From Bullera alba (lineage: Eukaryota; Basidiomycota; Tremellomycetes; Tremellales; Bulleraceae): a DNA stretch of 64,000 bases. The notes under the pieces were generated by a model. It saw only the letters and a program-made list of their open reading frames with translations, ran no database searches and was not told the DNA's origin. Shown here one piece after another: positions 34,311 through 45,778 of the stretch. The position numbers were made by a program, and so were the translations under genes. The DNA is taken from positions 2,046,001 to 2,110,000 of the forward strand of contig BCIX01000001.1 in assembly GCA_001600095.1 (NCBI GenBank). The letters are read 5' to 3'. Numbering within the stretch: position 1 is the first letter of the stretch; each line of letters begins with the position of its first letter.

Positions 34311-36897
34311 ATGCCCAAAGTAACCAAGAAGAAGAAGGAGAAGGATGCCGACTTCAAGGTCCGCTCAAAGTCAAGCTCGTATGGAAGGCAAACTCACTGA
34401 CTTGGTCAACAGAAGGCGAAGCTCAAGCTTGGAAAGGGCAAGCAGCAGCCGTCCAATGCGACAGATACGTCTTTCAAAGCGCGGTGTGAGTGATACCGCT
34501 GCATCTGAGACTGGCTGCCGTACTGATCACGCGGTAGCGATCGCCCTACCTGGCCAGCAAAATCTGAACAGAGCGCTAACGTCGGCGACGGAACCGACTA
34601 CCGCTCAGGGCTTGACGCTGGATGAGGTGATTCTGCGCTTTAGACATCCAAATGCTGGTGTAAGAAAGGAAACACTCGGAGGCCTGAAGGATATCGTCTC
34701 GGTCAACCCGCAGAGGGAGGTGGGACAGGTTGTCCGTGCTCTTGGAGGGCTGGTCTCGGACGATGTGAGTCGGGGGTTTGGTAATTGCTGTACAGTCTGC
34801 TGACCAGGGCTTCAGGATGCAGCAGTGCGAAAAGCTCTGATCGGGTTCACAAGCTGGTACCTCGAGTCTGTGCAGAAGGTCAGTAAATGTCCCCATCTGA
34901 GACGGGTATATAGGGCTTCCTAGCTGACTCCCCTTCAGTCAAGTCTGGTCCCGCACTTGCCTCTGCTTCTCCTCCAGACATCCTCGGCATTATCGCACAT
35001 CTTTCCCGAGATTCGTCTTGACGCTTGTAAGATGGTGCAGCTACTCTTGGACCAAGTTCCGGACCAGGTTGTTGGTAGCTGGCCACGGGCCTCGTCGTCT
35101 ATTGAGGCCTCAACTGCCGGCAAGGCCCTTGATGGCGGAAACAACATCCTCGAAGGACTCAGGTTGGCAGTCGGACTTGGAGGGGAGAAAGGAGCAAGTG
35201 TGCAAATGGGAAAATTGGGCAATAATGGCCGGCTTATCACCCTCAAAGCATTGACGAGCTTTGTCAAATGCGCTCTATCGACCGATTCGTCAGACCACGC
35301 GGAATCTTCGGGATTGAGGGAAGCGCTCTCTGGGTGGACAGAATCTGGATCGAAAAACGCCAAGGGCAAAGGCAAGATGGTCGAGATCTCACCTGCTGGA
35401 ATATTGGCAGAAGGGTACCTGGTCGGACTGGACGACTGGGCGCTGGATTTTGGCAGTGATGCAGCTTGGGAAGTTGGCCGCGTGGAGGGCGGAGATCTTG
35501 ACAATGGCGACAACGCAGTATCGATCCTAAGCGTGAGCTACCATGGCCTTGTCCTCTCTTGTGAGATAGCTGACATCTTGATGACTGTCAGCACCTTTAC
35601 CTCCAGCTGTCACCATTGTTACAGTCGACATTCCTCGAATCTGCACCGATAGCATTTGGACCGACTTCATCAACATCTTCCACAGCGAACGAAGCCCCCA
35701 TAGCCCTCTGCGTTACCGCTGCCTCGTTGACATACACCCTCGCCAGACCCATTCTCACGGCTTCGATTCCCAATAACGAAGCGGTCGCCGTTCGAGCATC
35801 TGTCGCCGATTTCTTGAGGCGCATGGCGCCTTATTTCCCATTCAGGTCCACGCCCGGTGCATCTCCGACCGGTATGACACCGTCTTTCGAGCTCAACCTC
35901 CTCTATGCCAACCTCGCAGTAATGCTGTCTCCAAACCCGGTCTCTCTGCCGAAGATCCCTCCGACACGAGGCAGCGACGCTTGGGTCGGCAGAGTTAAAG
36001 CTGTAGAAAGCGCGTGGCAGGAGATGAGAGCTGTCAACGAGAAGAGTATGGGTCAAGGGAGGAACAAGGAGAATACGGCAATTTGGGCCTTGAACGAAGT
36101 CGCAGAGTGGATAGTGTCTACTCTGGTGAGCAGTCTTGCGGGTTTCTACGTGAAAATTTGGCTGACACGCACCGGCAGTCTCCCAATCAAGATGCTCTCG
36201 CGCAAACATTGACGTCGACCACGTACGCTGCGCTCTTACCAGTCATATGGTCTCTGCTGGTTCAAGCACCACCTTCGGACAAAGCGCCATCAATCGGAAA
36301 AGCGTTTTTCGAGCACATCGCCAGATTGTCCTCCAGCTCAAACATCAAGTCAACGGGGGACGCCTTGATCGTATCCCTCATCTCGATTCACGAACAGCGG
36401 CATCCTAGATTACCATTCTACGTCCCACTTGACTCGCCCCTCCGGCCGCTCATACAACAATGGGTGGACTCCGTGCCGAAGGTTCTCTGGGAAATAGGAG
36501 TGAAGGACGACGTCGCAACCAGGAGGCTACTTGGATTCTTGTTGGAGATCGGCGGGAAAGGTCGGGAAGCATTCAAATCGCCTCATTCGCTTCTCGCCAG
36601 AACAGTGAGTGCCGGGATCAGGAGATAGGATGCGATAGAAGCTGACCAGAATGGCAGAATCTCAAATCGCTGTCAGATCGCTTCGCGACCTATTTCCATA
36701 TTTCGCACCCAATCAAAGGCGCTATACCGGGTCCATGGACGAAGTTGCCCTCGAACTCAACCAAGAAGCTGGCATTGGACGTTGCCCGGACATTGACGGT
36801 GGGACAAGGAGAGGATGGGGCTCTGAACCTGGCTGTGAATCACGCAGTCAAGGGGCCGAAATGCCAATGGGCTGCGAATTACTGGACGAGAGCGTAG
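34311..36897 (+). CDS. IPI1: Pre-rRNA processing protein IPI1 (Rix1 complex, TEX10 family)
   Basis: HEAT-repeat subunit of the Rix1 complex, which acts on pre-60S particles and ITS2 processing in the nucleus. The start at 34311 gives MPKVTKKKKEKDADF-K, spliced to KAKLKLGKGKQQPSNATDTS and FKAR, the invariant N-terminal IPI1 signature (NATDTSF). Next come LTLDEVILRFRHPNAGVRKE, LGGLKDIVSVNP and VRKALIGFTSWYLESVQK, then LPLLLLQTSSALSHIFPEIR, LDACKMVQLLLDQVPD and further helical repeats to NHAVKGPKCQWAANYWTRA at 36897. About 760 residues, about eight introns. The first intron needs an unusual GTCCGC donor; without it the frame hits a stop at once. It converges on the DUF3237 gene with only 46 bp between the stops. 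Confidence 0.93.
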
Positions 36898-36943
36898 TAG
36901 CAGTCTCCTCCGTTGAGGATTGCATGCAGCACCTGCGCAGGAT

Positions 36944-37749
36944 CTAGTTGACAATGTACGCGTCGTACACGACTATCCACCACCAGTGAGCATCAGCCGC
37001 CTGACACGTCTTCAAGCCGCCGACACTGCTCACCCTGATTGCCACACCTGGCAGAAGAGGCGATGACCACAGCCTCGTTGATCCATTTATACCTCTCGTC
37101 TCCGGTCTCGAAGAAGCACGCCAGTCGCATCCTATCTCCCTTATCAGCATCTTGCTCCGGGGCAGCGTCCTGGTAGACTTACGAGTATTGGTCTGCTGTG
37201 ATACTTGTGTCCTTGCCCAGACTGTCCAGAATCTCCTTGCTACCCTTTCTAACACCCCTAGTTTGGAGATATATAACCGCTCCGTCGTGCGTTTGAAGGT
37301 TGTACCGCGTGTCGAGGAAGGCCGTGCTGTCCGACTGAACAATCTCCCAGTCCCCACCTGATCATCCGGTCATGGTCAGCTTATCCAGAATACCGAGTGG
37401 CATAACAGATTGGCTGACCGACCTCCTGGTCGGATCTCTCCCCTAAGTTTGGGTCCTTCGAATTTTCCGCCTTCTACTCGTTGTGTCAGAGGAGGCTAAC
37501 TGGCCAGACATGGTCTTGAGGAGCGTACTGAAGATCACATTCATCCTCTTGCCATATGGACCAGTCCCAATCTCCGTGAAAGACTCCATGTCGCCTGGTG
37601 CTCGGTCAGATTTGAGAGAAATCGGATGTTAGCCAGATGTAGTACCCACATTCCAGGTGGAAGAGAAACTCGAGCCCGATTTGAGGTAGCCGATTGAGGT
37701 GTTCTGGATGGGTGAACTTGGTGTGTTGAGGCGTATAGCTAGAGCTCAT
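36944..37749 (-). CDS. DUF3237 domain protein
   Basis: Small beta-barrel family (DUF3237) of unknown biochemical role, common in bacteria and filamentous fungi. The start at 37749 (MSSSYTPQHTKFTHPEHLNR) leads to LPQIGLEFLFHLE. Five introns must be removed. The spliced protein then reads CDMESFTEIGTGPYGKRMNV-IF, KGGKFEGPKLRGEIRPGGGD, WEIVQSDSTAFLDTRYNLQT, HDGAVIYLQTRGVRKGSKEI, MRLACFFETGDERYKWINEA, VVIASSARCGN-Q and VVYDAYIVN. The pattern GxFEGPxLRGEIxPGGGDW...D.RY.L.T.DGA.IYxxxRG...FETGDxRYxWxN is diagnostic. About 180 residues. No single frame exceeds 137 codons and the longest one is partly false, so it is easily missed by ORF scanning. Donors of introns 2 and 3 (GTACGC, GTCGGT) are weak. 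Confidence 0.88.
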
Positions 37750-38234
37750 GATGGGCAAGGGCCGGTCTGGATTGGTCTCGCTGGTGTGGAACGGCTCAAA
37801 GCAATGGCACAGGAGGATTTGGATCACAATTCAACTCATCCCCACGATGTGAAGTGCGTTGTTGACGACGTCGATACCGGCGGTAAGTGAATGCAAACCG
37901 TAGATGACGTCAAGAGCCTCCGGAGAGGTATTCTGGGAAGATGGAGAGTGGTCGAGTGGAAGCAAGTTACGGCAGAGTACTTCGTCTCTCAGTCTCAACC
38001 AGCCTCAAGTCCTCAACCAGCTCGGCGTCGCTTCCCCGGTGTGCACGCGAGAAGATGGACTGCACTGGTCGAACGCGACCCCAATTGAGATCGCGTGTAG
38101 TCTACGAGTTGCGACGAGAATGACTGGAAGAGCGGTTCCCTCAGCCATGTCCGGAAATACCTGATAGACCGGCTACCGCGCTCTCTCGAGTTAGTTAGAT
38201 GGGCAACTGCATAAGTTACCCTCTCGTACCTGCG

Positions 38235-38300
38235 GGCCTGGTGAGACCTGGTGAGGCCTGGTGCTGCCTGGTGACCGAAGAGGCCGGTGAGGCCTGGTGT
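38235..38300. repeat. Degenerate 10-bp tandem repeat, five copies
   Basis: Units at 38235, 38245, 38255, 38265 and 38291 share CCTGGTG. The 10-bp step is close to one DNA helical turn, so bound proteins would face the same side. It lies about 355-420 bp upstream of the LURP-like gene. Confidence 0.75.
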
Positions 38301-38519
38301 CCACTGTCCAGTGGTGTCCCACGTGCATCTCGGGTTTCTCGGGCATAGATCAATGGTTGCGTCATCTGGCGCAGCGGTGACTAACGTCCTATGTTAGCGC
38401 TGACAATCGCGATCCCGTACTAGCCTAGCCTGTCAGAGCCTGCCTGTAGTAGTTACTGTGTGTGTAGTTGAATTGAGCCCGAGACTGCTTGACCGTGTTT
38501 GAGGGCGTCCCCTGGAGCA

Positions 38520-38526
38520 TATATAG
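38520..38526 (+). promoter_or_regulatory. TATA box of the first LURP-like gene
   Basis: TATATAG about 130 bp upstream of the ATG at 38655. Such a box is rare among the housekeeping genes of this window and suggests regulated expression. Confidence 0.5.
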
Positions 38527-38654
38527 CTGGCGGGTCCTGCACGGACCATGAACCCCAGTTCTCAGCACATTGTCCTATATCATCCTCAGTTCCCTTACCA
38601 GAACCCACTGCCCAAACAGCAACTGCCTTCACTGTAAGGTCAAAGGAGCACACC

Positions 38655-39680
38655 ATGACGGCCGTTGCATGCGAAAGCGATCCCACCTCTCGACCGTTCT
38701 TCGATGAGGCCGAATTTGATGACGGAAAGTCCACCAAATCTAAGGGTGACGATGAGGACGATGTGGGATACTCCGACAACGAAGCAACGCCTCTGTTCAC
38801 CTATGATCCCGAGTCGGAAGCTGGTGTGGCTCAAATTCCAAGGCTCGAGCCGGCTCTAGCCTTGGATCCGTCCTCGGTCACCGAGCAAGCGACGGTCATG
38901 GTCATGAGGAAAAGCTGGAAACAGTGGTCAGGCGTGAGTACGGGCGCAGATCGATCGCTTTTGATGCATTGACGGGTTGGTCACTTTGTAGAGGCTGCTG
39001 ACAGTGGCTCATCATAGGGAGACTCGACATTCCTCGATACCGCTGGTAATGTCTTGTACAGCTGTGACTGTAAGGCGAACTTCAGCAAGGACAAGAGTAT
39101 GTGTCATGCTTCACCGGACATGACTTCGGAGTATCACCTGGCTGACCTTTGCCCTCTGTAGCTATCAAGGACAAGGACGGCCAGGAGGTCTACACGATGA
39201 CCACTGGGAAATGGTCAGGCAGGAGAACAACCACTGTCACCAATGCGGCCGGGGAGGATATACTCAAATGCGAGATGAAGAGCTGGAGGAAGTGTACGTC
39301 CGCACACATTCCTTGGTCAATCTCACTACAGCTTACACCCCGGTAAATACACAGGGAACTCAGGTCGAGCCGAGATTATCGACCCAGTTACCGGCCTGTC
39401 AAGGGTCATCAGAATCGAGTGCAGGTTGATGAAGGCGAGATGTCTGTTCACACTGGACGGCCAGTTTGTGGCCAGTTTCAAGCGTGGAGATCGATGGTAC
39501 AAGGAGGCAGTACGTCAAGGGACATGATTCGATCTTGAACCTAAGCTGACCAAGGGCTACTTGGAGCAGTACGAAGTGACGATCGCCCCCGGTGTGGATG
39601 TCTCGCTCGCAATGCTACTTGCCAACTTCTTCGAATCGATCTACTATGAGATGGTAGCCGCAATAGCTATCTCGGTCTAG
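38655..39680 (+). CDS. LURP-one-related / tubby-C-like protein, paralog 1
   Basis: Member of the tubby/LOR fold (a beta barrel around a central helix, related to phospholipid scramblases). The start at 38655 opens an acidic leader (FFDEAEFDDGKSTKSKGDDE, then GYSDNEATPLFTYDPESEAG) and ALALDPSSV. The LOR domain begins TVMVMRKSWKQWSG and, across introns, continues GDSTFLDTAGNVLYSCDCK, IKDKDGQEVYTMTTGKWSGR, RTTTVTNAAGEDILKCEMKS, IIDPVTGLSRVIRIECRLMK and FVASFKRGDRWYKEA. It ends with the hydrophobic central-helix segment YEVTIAPGVDVSLAMLLANF. About 230 residues, five introns. Intron positions match paralog 2 at 40837. Likely cytoplasmic or membrane-associated; ligand unknown. Confidence 0.82.
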
Positions 39681-40836
39681 CATTGTGTGCCGCGAATGTG
39701 ACCGAGCCTTTGTTTGTGTCGCGCTAGTCCAATTCTCAAGGCCCATGTATGAAGTACCTGCTATTCACGTCCACCATACAGTTGTCCGGGGTCCTGCGAT
39801 CCTCTCCCGCAGAGTTGCCCGAGGTCCGAAGTCCAGGGTATATCATTCGACCGCCCCGGAGGGGGTGATCACTCATAATGCTGAATGTAGACCGCTTGCG
39901 GGCAGGCAGCACAGCTGAACGCACTATCCACGAGCCCACTAGGCTCTACATTATCACTCCTGACACTCCATCATGCAATGTATGCCAAGTTGGCTCACCT
40001 CGGAGTCTGCACGGTTCGACCCAAGCGCCTTGGCTAACAGAATCGCGGCTTGACTTCACACCGTATAACTTACGGCAAGGGGCAAGGAGGGGCAAGGGTC
40101 CATGAGGGTCCATGCTACTTCCAAGTTGATGGAGCCTTGGAGGTCCTGTTACGTCACGACAAGTGAGTGCGATTGGTTTACGCTCGCACGGTACGCAGCG
40201 AAGCGGCCGAGCCTGGCCGAGCTCTGGCTGTTCCCCACTTCTCCTGGCATTGCCCTGACCGTGACCCTTGTTCATGACTTCATTGCTCTTCGATAGAGAT
40301 GACTTGGCATGACTGTGGAAAGTGCTGCAACTTGGCGCAAGGTGCTGCAGTAGTGATGTCAATTGGCAGTATCGGCTAGCATCAAGGAATGAGGGCGGAT
40401 CGAGGCTGGGAGAGGCTGAGTCGATAATGCTCAGGGCGATACGTCCAGGAGTCACTAGGGGACGGGTGGTTCGACATCGGAAGGCCCAACACGATCAGCA
40501 GCGCAAGCTTGAGCAATGCTGAGCAATGAGACGTGCAAGCTAGGGCCTGATGGAGCCGAACCCGCATCTTTGACGGAGGAGAACCCGGGTTGTCCAATCA
40601 GTGCGGTCAGGTACAATCAGTCAGTGCTTCGTTGACGTGCTTGACACAGGTTGGCACTGAACTCACTAGCTCTGCACAGGTTCACGCATCCTTCGACACC
40701 AAAGGACGGACTAGCATACAAAGCGCTTCTCAAACCTCATTCTCATTGTCGCACTGTCACAACATCGACTCGCCAACCGAACCAGTGAATTGTAGCACAG
40801 TAGATAGAACACACGCCTCAAGCATCACCTCCCACC
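39681..40836. other. 1.16-kb spacer between the two LURP-like genes
   Basis: No gene is supported on either strand. The region contains short direct repeats, including GGGTCCATGA/C twice in tandem at 40096-40115 preceded by GGCAAGG-type words. It must hold the promoter of paralog 2. Confidence 0.5.
40096..40115. repeat. Two tandem 10-bp units
   Basis: GGGTCCATG followed by A or C, twice in a row. Minor feature of the spacer; it echoes the 10-bp repeat upstream of paralog 1 in length but not in sequence. Confidence 0.7.
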
Positions 40837-41814
40837 ATGATCAGCCTCGCAACCGGAAGTGGACCTGGCCCTCGACCTTTCTTCGACGACGACACCGAGT
40901 CTATTGACATCAAATCGATCAAATCAAAGGCTGAAGACGATGGATACTCTGACAACGAAGAAACGCCTTTATTCACCTTCGACCCAGAGTCCGATAGCGG
41001 CATATCCCAGATCCCGAGGATAGAGCCAGCTCTGGCGTTGAACCCGGCCTCGGTCGCGGAGCAGGGAACCGTTATCGTCATGAAGAAGAGCTGGAAGCAG
41101 TGGTCAGGGGTGAGTGGACTCTCTGTCGTCATTGGTACTGTCTTCTTGATACGGGTGTACCGTAGGGAGATTCAACCTTTCTCGACAAATCCGGCAACGT
41201 TTTGTATAGCTGCAACTGCAAGGTCGGCTTCAGCAAGGCCAAGGGTGGGTTAGATACCAAAGCAAAAGACACAGACTATCTTCCGTGCTTCGTTGACTTC
41301 GACGCCTGTAGTCATCACGGACAAGGACGGCCAGAAGGTCTACTCCATCGCAACCGGCAAGTGGTCCGGAAAGAGGTCGACCACTGTGACAAATGCGGCC
41401 GGACAAGAAGTACTTAGATGCGAGATGAAAAGCTGGAGAAAGTGTAGGTTTACAGCGTACTGCACAACCCCCTAGCTGACTCGTATATGACGCTTAGGGA
41501 GTAGTGGTCGAGCTGAGGTCATCGATCCGACCACTGGCACGTCTAGGATTATTCGAATCGAGTGCAGGCTCATGAAGGCGAAGTGTCTGTTCACGTTAAA
41601 CGGCGAGTTTGTGGCCAGTTTCAAACGTGGAGAGCGATGGTTCAAAGAATCGGTGAGTGAAGCCAGTCCCTCTTCGGTCGTCAGTTCTTGACTGATCACA
41701 TGACAGTACGAAGTGACTATCGCCCCCGGCGTCGACACCTCACTCGCAATGCTGCTCGCCAATTTCTTCGAGATGGTATACTACGAGATGGTGGTTGCCC
41801 TCACCTCGGTGTAG
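40837..41814 (+). CDS. LURP-one-related / tubby-C-like protein, paralog 2
   Basis: Clear tandem duplicate of the gene at 38655. The start at 40837 (MISLATGSGPGPRPFFDDDT) leads to the same acidic leader (DDGYSDNEETPLFTFDPESD) and IPRIEPALALNPASV. The LOR domain follows: TVIVMKKSWKQWSG, GDSTFLDKSGNVLYSCNCK, ITDKDGQKVYSIATGKWSGK, RSTTVTNAAGQEVLRCEMKS, IECRLMKAKCLFTLNGEFVA and SFKRGERWFKES. The end is YEVTIAPGVDTSLAMLLANF, then EMVYYEMVVALTSV. Both genes break after WKQWSG, after the FSK segment, after CEMKSWRK and before YEVTIAP, so exon structure predates the split. Differences concentrate in the N-terminal leader. The mostly conservative substitutions suggest both copies are under selection. 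Confidence 0.85.
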
Positions 41815-42004
41815 CGGTTTCATTCCAAGACAGACTTTCCCCCTGTATCATAACCAAATCACCTTTGTTCAGTATCGCGGTCAAGCGCTCAACGTCGACT
41901 CTCATGCACCAGGTCAAACTATACTCAATTACGCCCGGCATTCCTTGACCCGGGCCACGATCCTCTGCATAGTGCGGATTTTTCGCTGACCTTAGCTAAT
42001 ACGT

Positions 42005-43305
42005 TCAGCGGACGGGCTCTTGTCGGCCGCCAAAGTCTGCCATTGCTAACTCCTCCTGAGTGGCCTCAGCACCCTCCGCATCCGATGCCAAGCCATTGTC
42101 CCCCCAACAGATTGCCGCGGGAACCCAAGTGGCGACGATGATTGGGAAAAACAAGTCGAAGATGCAGGACAATGCCCAATGAGGATGCTTGTTACCGTAC
42201 GTGCGCCAGACCAGCCTTCCCTGTAACAGGTACCGGTCATCAGCAAATGGTCCAGGTTCTACCGACGTCGGTGCTACGCGTATGGAGTCTCGGACTCACC
42301 AGGGTAAGTCCAGCCGGAACTGCAAGAGACTTTGACACATGGTGCGATCTTCTCAAGTTGGTGGCCTCGACACCGTTTCCCTCAAGCAATTGGTGATGAT
42401 CACTGGGACCGTGAGTCAGCACCCCGCAGTAACTCGAGAGCGATGCAAATGCTTCCAGGCCAGAGCCCGGGGACTCGTCGCTTACCAGATCTCTCTCATC
42501 CAAGAAACGAGCCCGATCTCGCAGAGAAACATGAGTAGCGAGAGAGATGATCCGGCGATAGTCATCTGCCACGCCAGTGTGAGTATGACTACTCTAGCCC
42601 ATTCAGACGAAAGCATGCTCACGACTCTTCCAGATTTGCTTGATTCGTCCTGGACGATTCCTCCCCATACCATTCCGACACATTCTTGAACTCCACCAAT
42701 ACAGTCGACAAGCAAGAGAAGTGTCCCAAATCTCACCATCGCTCGAAGGTTTCTGTGTCGCTGGATGGGGCTACCAGACACCGATTGGATGTCCCTGTGG
42801 ATGTAGAAGACCACATAGACAAGAGAGATGATGTACGTCGACTTTTGGAGTATCACAGTCAGTGCGAGTCGCGCGAAGAGCATGAAACAACGACTGACCA
42901 GAATCTTAGGTGATTTTGTGTTCAGGTTGCCGAGGAAGCTCATCATCTCACGAGTGAAGGGTACCCATAGGGCAAGGAAGAAGATGAGACTCGGATAGAC
43001 AACCTTATGGAGGGTTTTTCCATGAGGGAGGCAGTACGCTGAGAGGTGTGAAAGGTGAGCATTGAGTGAATACGTATCGCTTCCGAAAGGGAGCGGCACT
43101 CACCCGTCAGGCCGACTGCCAAAGCGATCAGATCCCAGGCCGCTCCCACGCATAACGCCAATATACGCCCCTCCCTGCAAGAATCAGCCTCAGATCCCAG
43201 CTGATGTGATGCGGGCATAGTGTTGTCATGGGACGTTCGAGGGGGCAGGGGCGAATGAAGACAGGCTGTAAAATTGTAAACTCACTGCATACCAGGTTCA
43301 ATCAT
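42005..43305 (-). CDS. Multi-pass membrane protein, paralog A of an inverted pair
   Basis: Family not named. About six membrane helices are visible. By comparison with the copy at 45779, the first exon encodes only MIEPGMQ (start 43305). It splices over 43217-43300 to EGRILALCVGAAWDLIALAV (TM1), then LTAYCLPHGKTLHKVVYPSL-IFFLALWVPF (TM2). STYIISLVYVVFYIHRDIQS (TM3) is followed by VSGSPIQRHRNLRAMVRFGT, LLLLVDCIGGVQECVGMVW (TM4), SSLSLLMFLCEIGLVSWMRE (TM5) and HHQLLEGNGVEATNLRRSHH. The end is SCIFDLFFPIIVATWVPAAI (TM6) and an acidic tail ending EPVR at 42005. About eight exons. Conserved CIGG and FxSE/CEIGL motifs point to a fungal-specific integral membrane family; transport or receptor function cannot be told. 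Confidence 0.75.
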
Positions 43306-45778
43306 CGCGATCAGCTCGAATGAGGAAGTGAGAGATAGGATGGCTGAAGCAGGAGGACTTTGACGAAGATGTGGTCGCCATGGTGCGTCCTGGAAGGGTG
43401 CTGGATTTTAACTACTTTTCGATAGAATGCGACCGAACCGATATTCCCTCTGTCTGTGATGATCATGAGTCCCTAGCCCCGATGCCGACACTGTAATCTC
43501 GTGGAAGCAGCATCAAACCGTCTTTCGGTTCTGCCCCTGTACCCTTATCCCGGGAACCTCGTTACCTTAGCCTTGAAACATCGAAAGCACCTCTCACCAC
43601 GATCATCATCAGAATGCCGGCGATCGTCGCCGTGTATACAGGTGCAAACGCCCTGTATCGTACGGGAAATTAAGACTGTGGAGATAAGTCCTGGACTCCT
43701 GGGTGCCTTTGGTCGTCGTCGACTCGGCTGAAGCGCTGATCATGCCTCACCCAGCGGCCAGTGGTCAGTGGTGAAACAACGGACCTTGAGAAGACACAGC
43801 CCACAGGTCGGGGTGCAGGTTGTTGATTTTTGATTGTGTGTTGATTTGACAGCTGACGGGTGGACCGCTCAGACCGTTGGTTCGGTACACCTGATGCCTG
43901 AGGAGCTTAGTCCATCAGTCCATACTCCATAGTGAAACGCGATGCCACATTGTCAATCAAGCTTAAGGAGTTAGGGTAACCTAAGCTCGACGTTCCTCGG
44001 TCTCATGTGAAGGAGAGCAACCAGGAACAATTGCCAAAGCACGTGTATCCATGACGCAACAGAGTCCTCGGAGGCAGTATGCCCCATGCGGCTACCACTA
44101 CGCCCTCGTCATAAGGTTGTCACCGCTTTGCTCAAACATCCTCGAGGCGCCGGGCAGTGTGGCACTGTGGCACCCCTTTGAGTCTGAGAATTTGGAAAAT
44201 TCTGGGCGATGAAACTGTACAGGAGACAGGAAACGTGTCTGTCTAATTGCCCGGAGAGTTTCGCTCTGTAGTCTCTGTCAGAACCCTTTTCCATCTCGCC
44301 CTATAACGGTATGTACCACTATACCACAAGCTTCGAGCTCCTCTCCGACTCCACCGCCCTTCCCTCTTTCCCCCACTCTCACTCGTAGTCTCGCTCTCCC
44401 CGCCTCAGATTGCAACGCCCAAGCAGTAGCACTCGGAGCTCAGGGGGGGAGCCCAGAGTAGTTATCAAGCTTGATCAAGCCGAAGGGGATCTCTCGAGGT
44501 CTGCGCAGTCAGTGATCCAGGCTGCATGTGCACAACAAATTCTAGTGAGTTGAACAACATGAGCCCATGGTGACCCCCCGCAGTAGAAGATCGGAGTTTA
44601 CTCGAGATGATACTCAGAGTTGGTGAGTAATCAGAAGCACATGGAACAAAAGAACAATGGCAGTGCCTAACTCTCACTGTCTCACATAGATCGACAGGAT
44701 TCTTCCGACATCTCCATCATCTCATCTCGAAGGACGTCAACCTCAACGTGATAATCAGCCAAGCTCTCTGCATGGTCACTCTGTTCCATGGACGACGCCT
44801 CGGGTCTCCAGCATCCGTCTCGTTTTGCTCATCCGTCCCATGATTGTTCATTCGACACGCGACTCTCACAAGTACCGTCGTCGTAAACCGTCCTGTATCC
44901 GAATTCCGAAAAGGCCATCGCAGACCGGGATGGCGTCGATGACCTCAGCTGAGACAGCCGGTATAATTGGCGGACGGACGGGTTATGTCATATCGCACCG
45001 TATGCATACAGTGGGTTTCCTTATCAAAGGTTACTCCGAGACATCGATTGGGTGAAACTGAAAACCTTGGTCCAGATCTGAATCCCGACCATCTTCATTC
45101 CGAGTAGATTGGATGGTCATACATTTCAGTGGGACGAGCTGACGAGTAGCCATAGGGTATGGTAGAGAGGTCTAAAGTGGACTGCACCCAAGGAGCGGGC
45201 GTGAGGCAATACGCCCGGGGAGGACACTGGAAGGAGAACAGAGGCAACAGCCGGGAATCGGATCCTTTCGCTTCGACATGTGATGACCTCGTACGGATGG
45301 AGAGATAGGGAGTTCTGAGCACCGATATAGCTTGTTAAGGGGGTCTCTGAGATTGCCACACAGTCCATACATGATAGCATCAGGCGGGCTTGTACTGAAG
45401 CGATCTCCCACGTCATTTTTCATGGCGCTTTAGACTTAGACTAAGATCGTCCGGGGCTCGAGAGGTCTGGATGCTCGATTCCGAACAGGATGCCTATGCC
45501 ATCTGGTGACCTCTTGTGAGGTCTTGACAAGAGATGTGGCAGTGGTCATCTTAGCAGCTGCCACTATCAGGGGCGGCGTCCTCCCCGCCCTCCCCCCCAC
45601 CCGATATGCGGACAGCACGTCATAAAATTCCGTTGAAATCTTGCGACTCGTTCATCCATCCTCGGACCTCTTGTTTCTGTTCTGGGTCGAGAGATCACTG
45701 TCCTATCAGAGCTATTACATCTTTCAAGTCTAGACTGGGTCATCTCCTTATATCTTCCCGGGCTCTATCGTCCTCAGG
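43306..45778. other. 2.5-kb spacer between the inverted membrane-protein paralogs
   Basis: No gene, tRNA or transposon could be supported. Open frames of 60-96 codons on both strands lack domains. It contains the two divergent promoters. A C-rich run lies at about 45580-45602. The length is unusual for this compact genome. Confidence 0.45.

Larger units (their letters stand above)
37750..38654. other. 0.9-kb divergent spacer with 10-bp tandem repeat and TATA box
   Basis: No gene seen. A 10-bp unit (consensus GGCCTGGTGA) occurs four times in a row at 38235-38274 and again at 38291-38300. A TATATAG box lies at 38520-38526, about 130 bp before the downstream LURP-like start. Confidence 0.5.

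Noticed and set aside
36895..37749. 137-codon minus-strand frame MGTGRLFSRTARPSS... as the real product at 36944-37357
   Set aside because: It starts in the wrong frame across two introns; only the spliced frame gives the DUF3237 signature.
38235..38300. CRISPR-like array
   Set aside because: Units are 10 bp without spacers, in a eukaryotic promoter; it is a simple tandem repeat.
43306..45778. Hidden transposon between the inverted membrane-protein paralogs
   Set aside because: No transposase-like frame or long terminal repeats were seen; the symmetry is explained by the duplicated genes.
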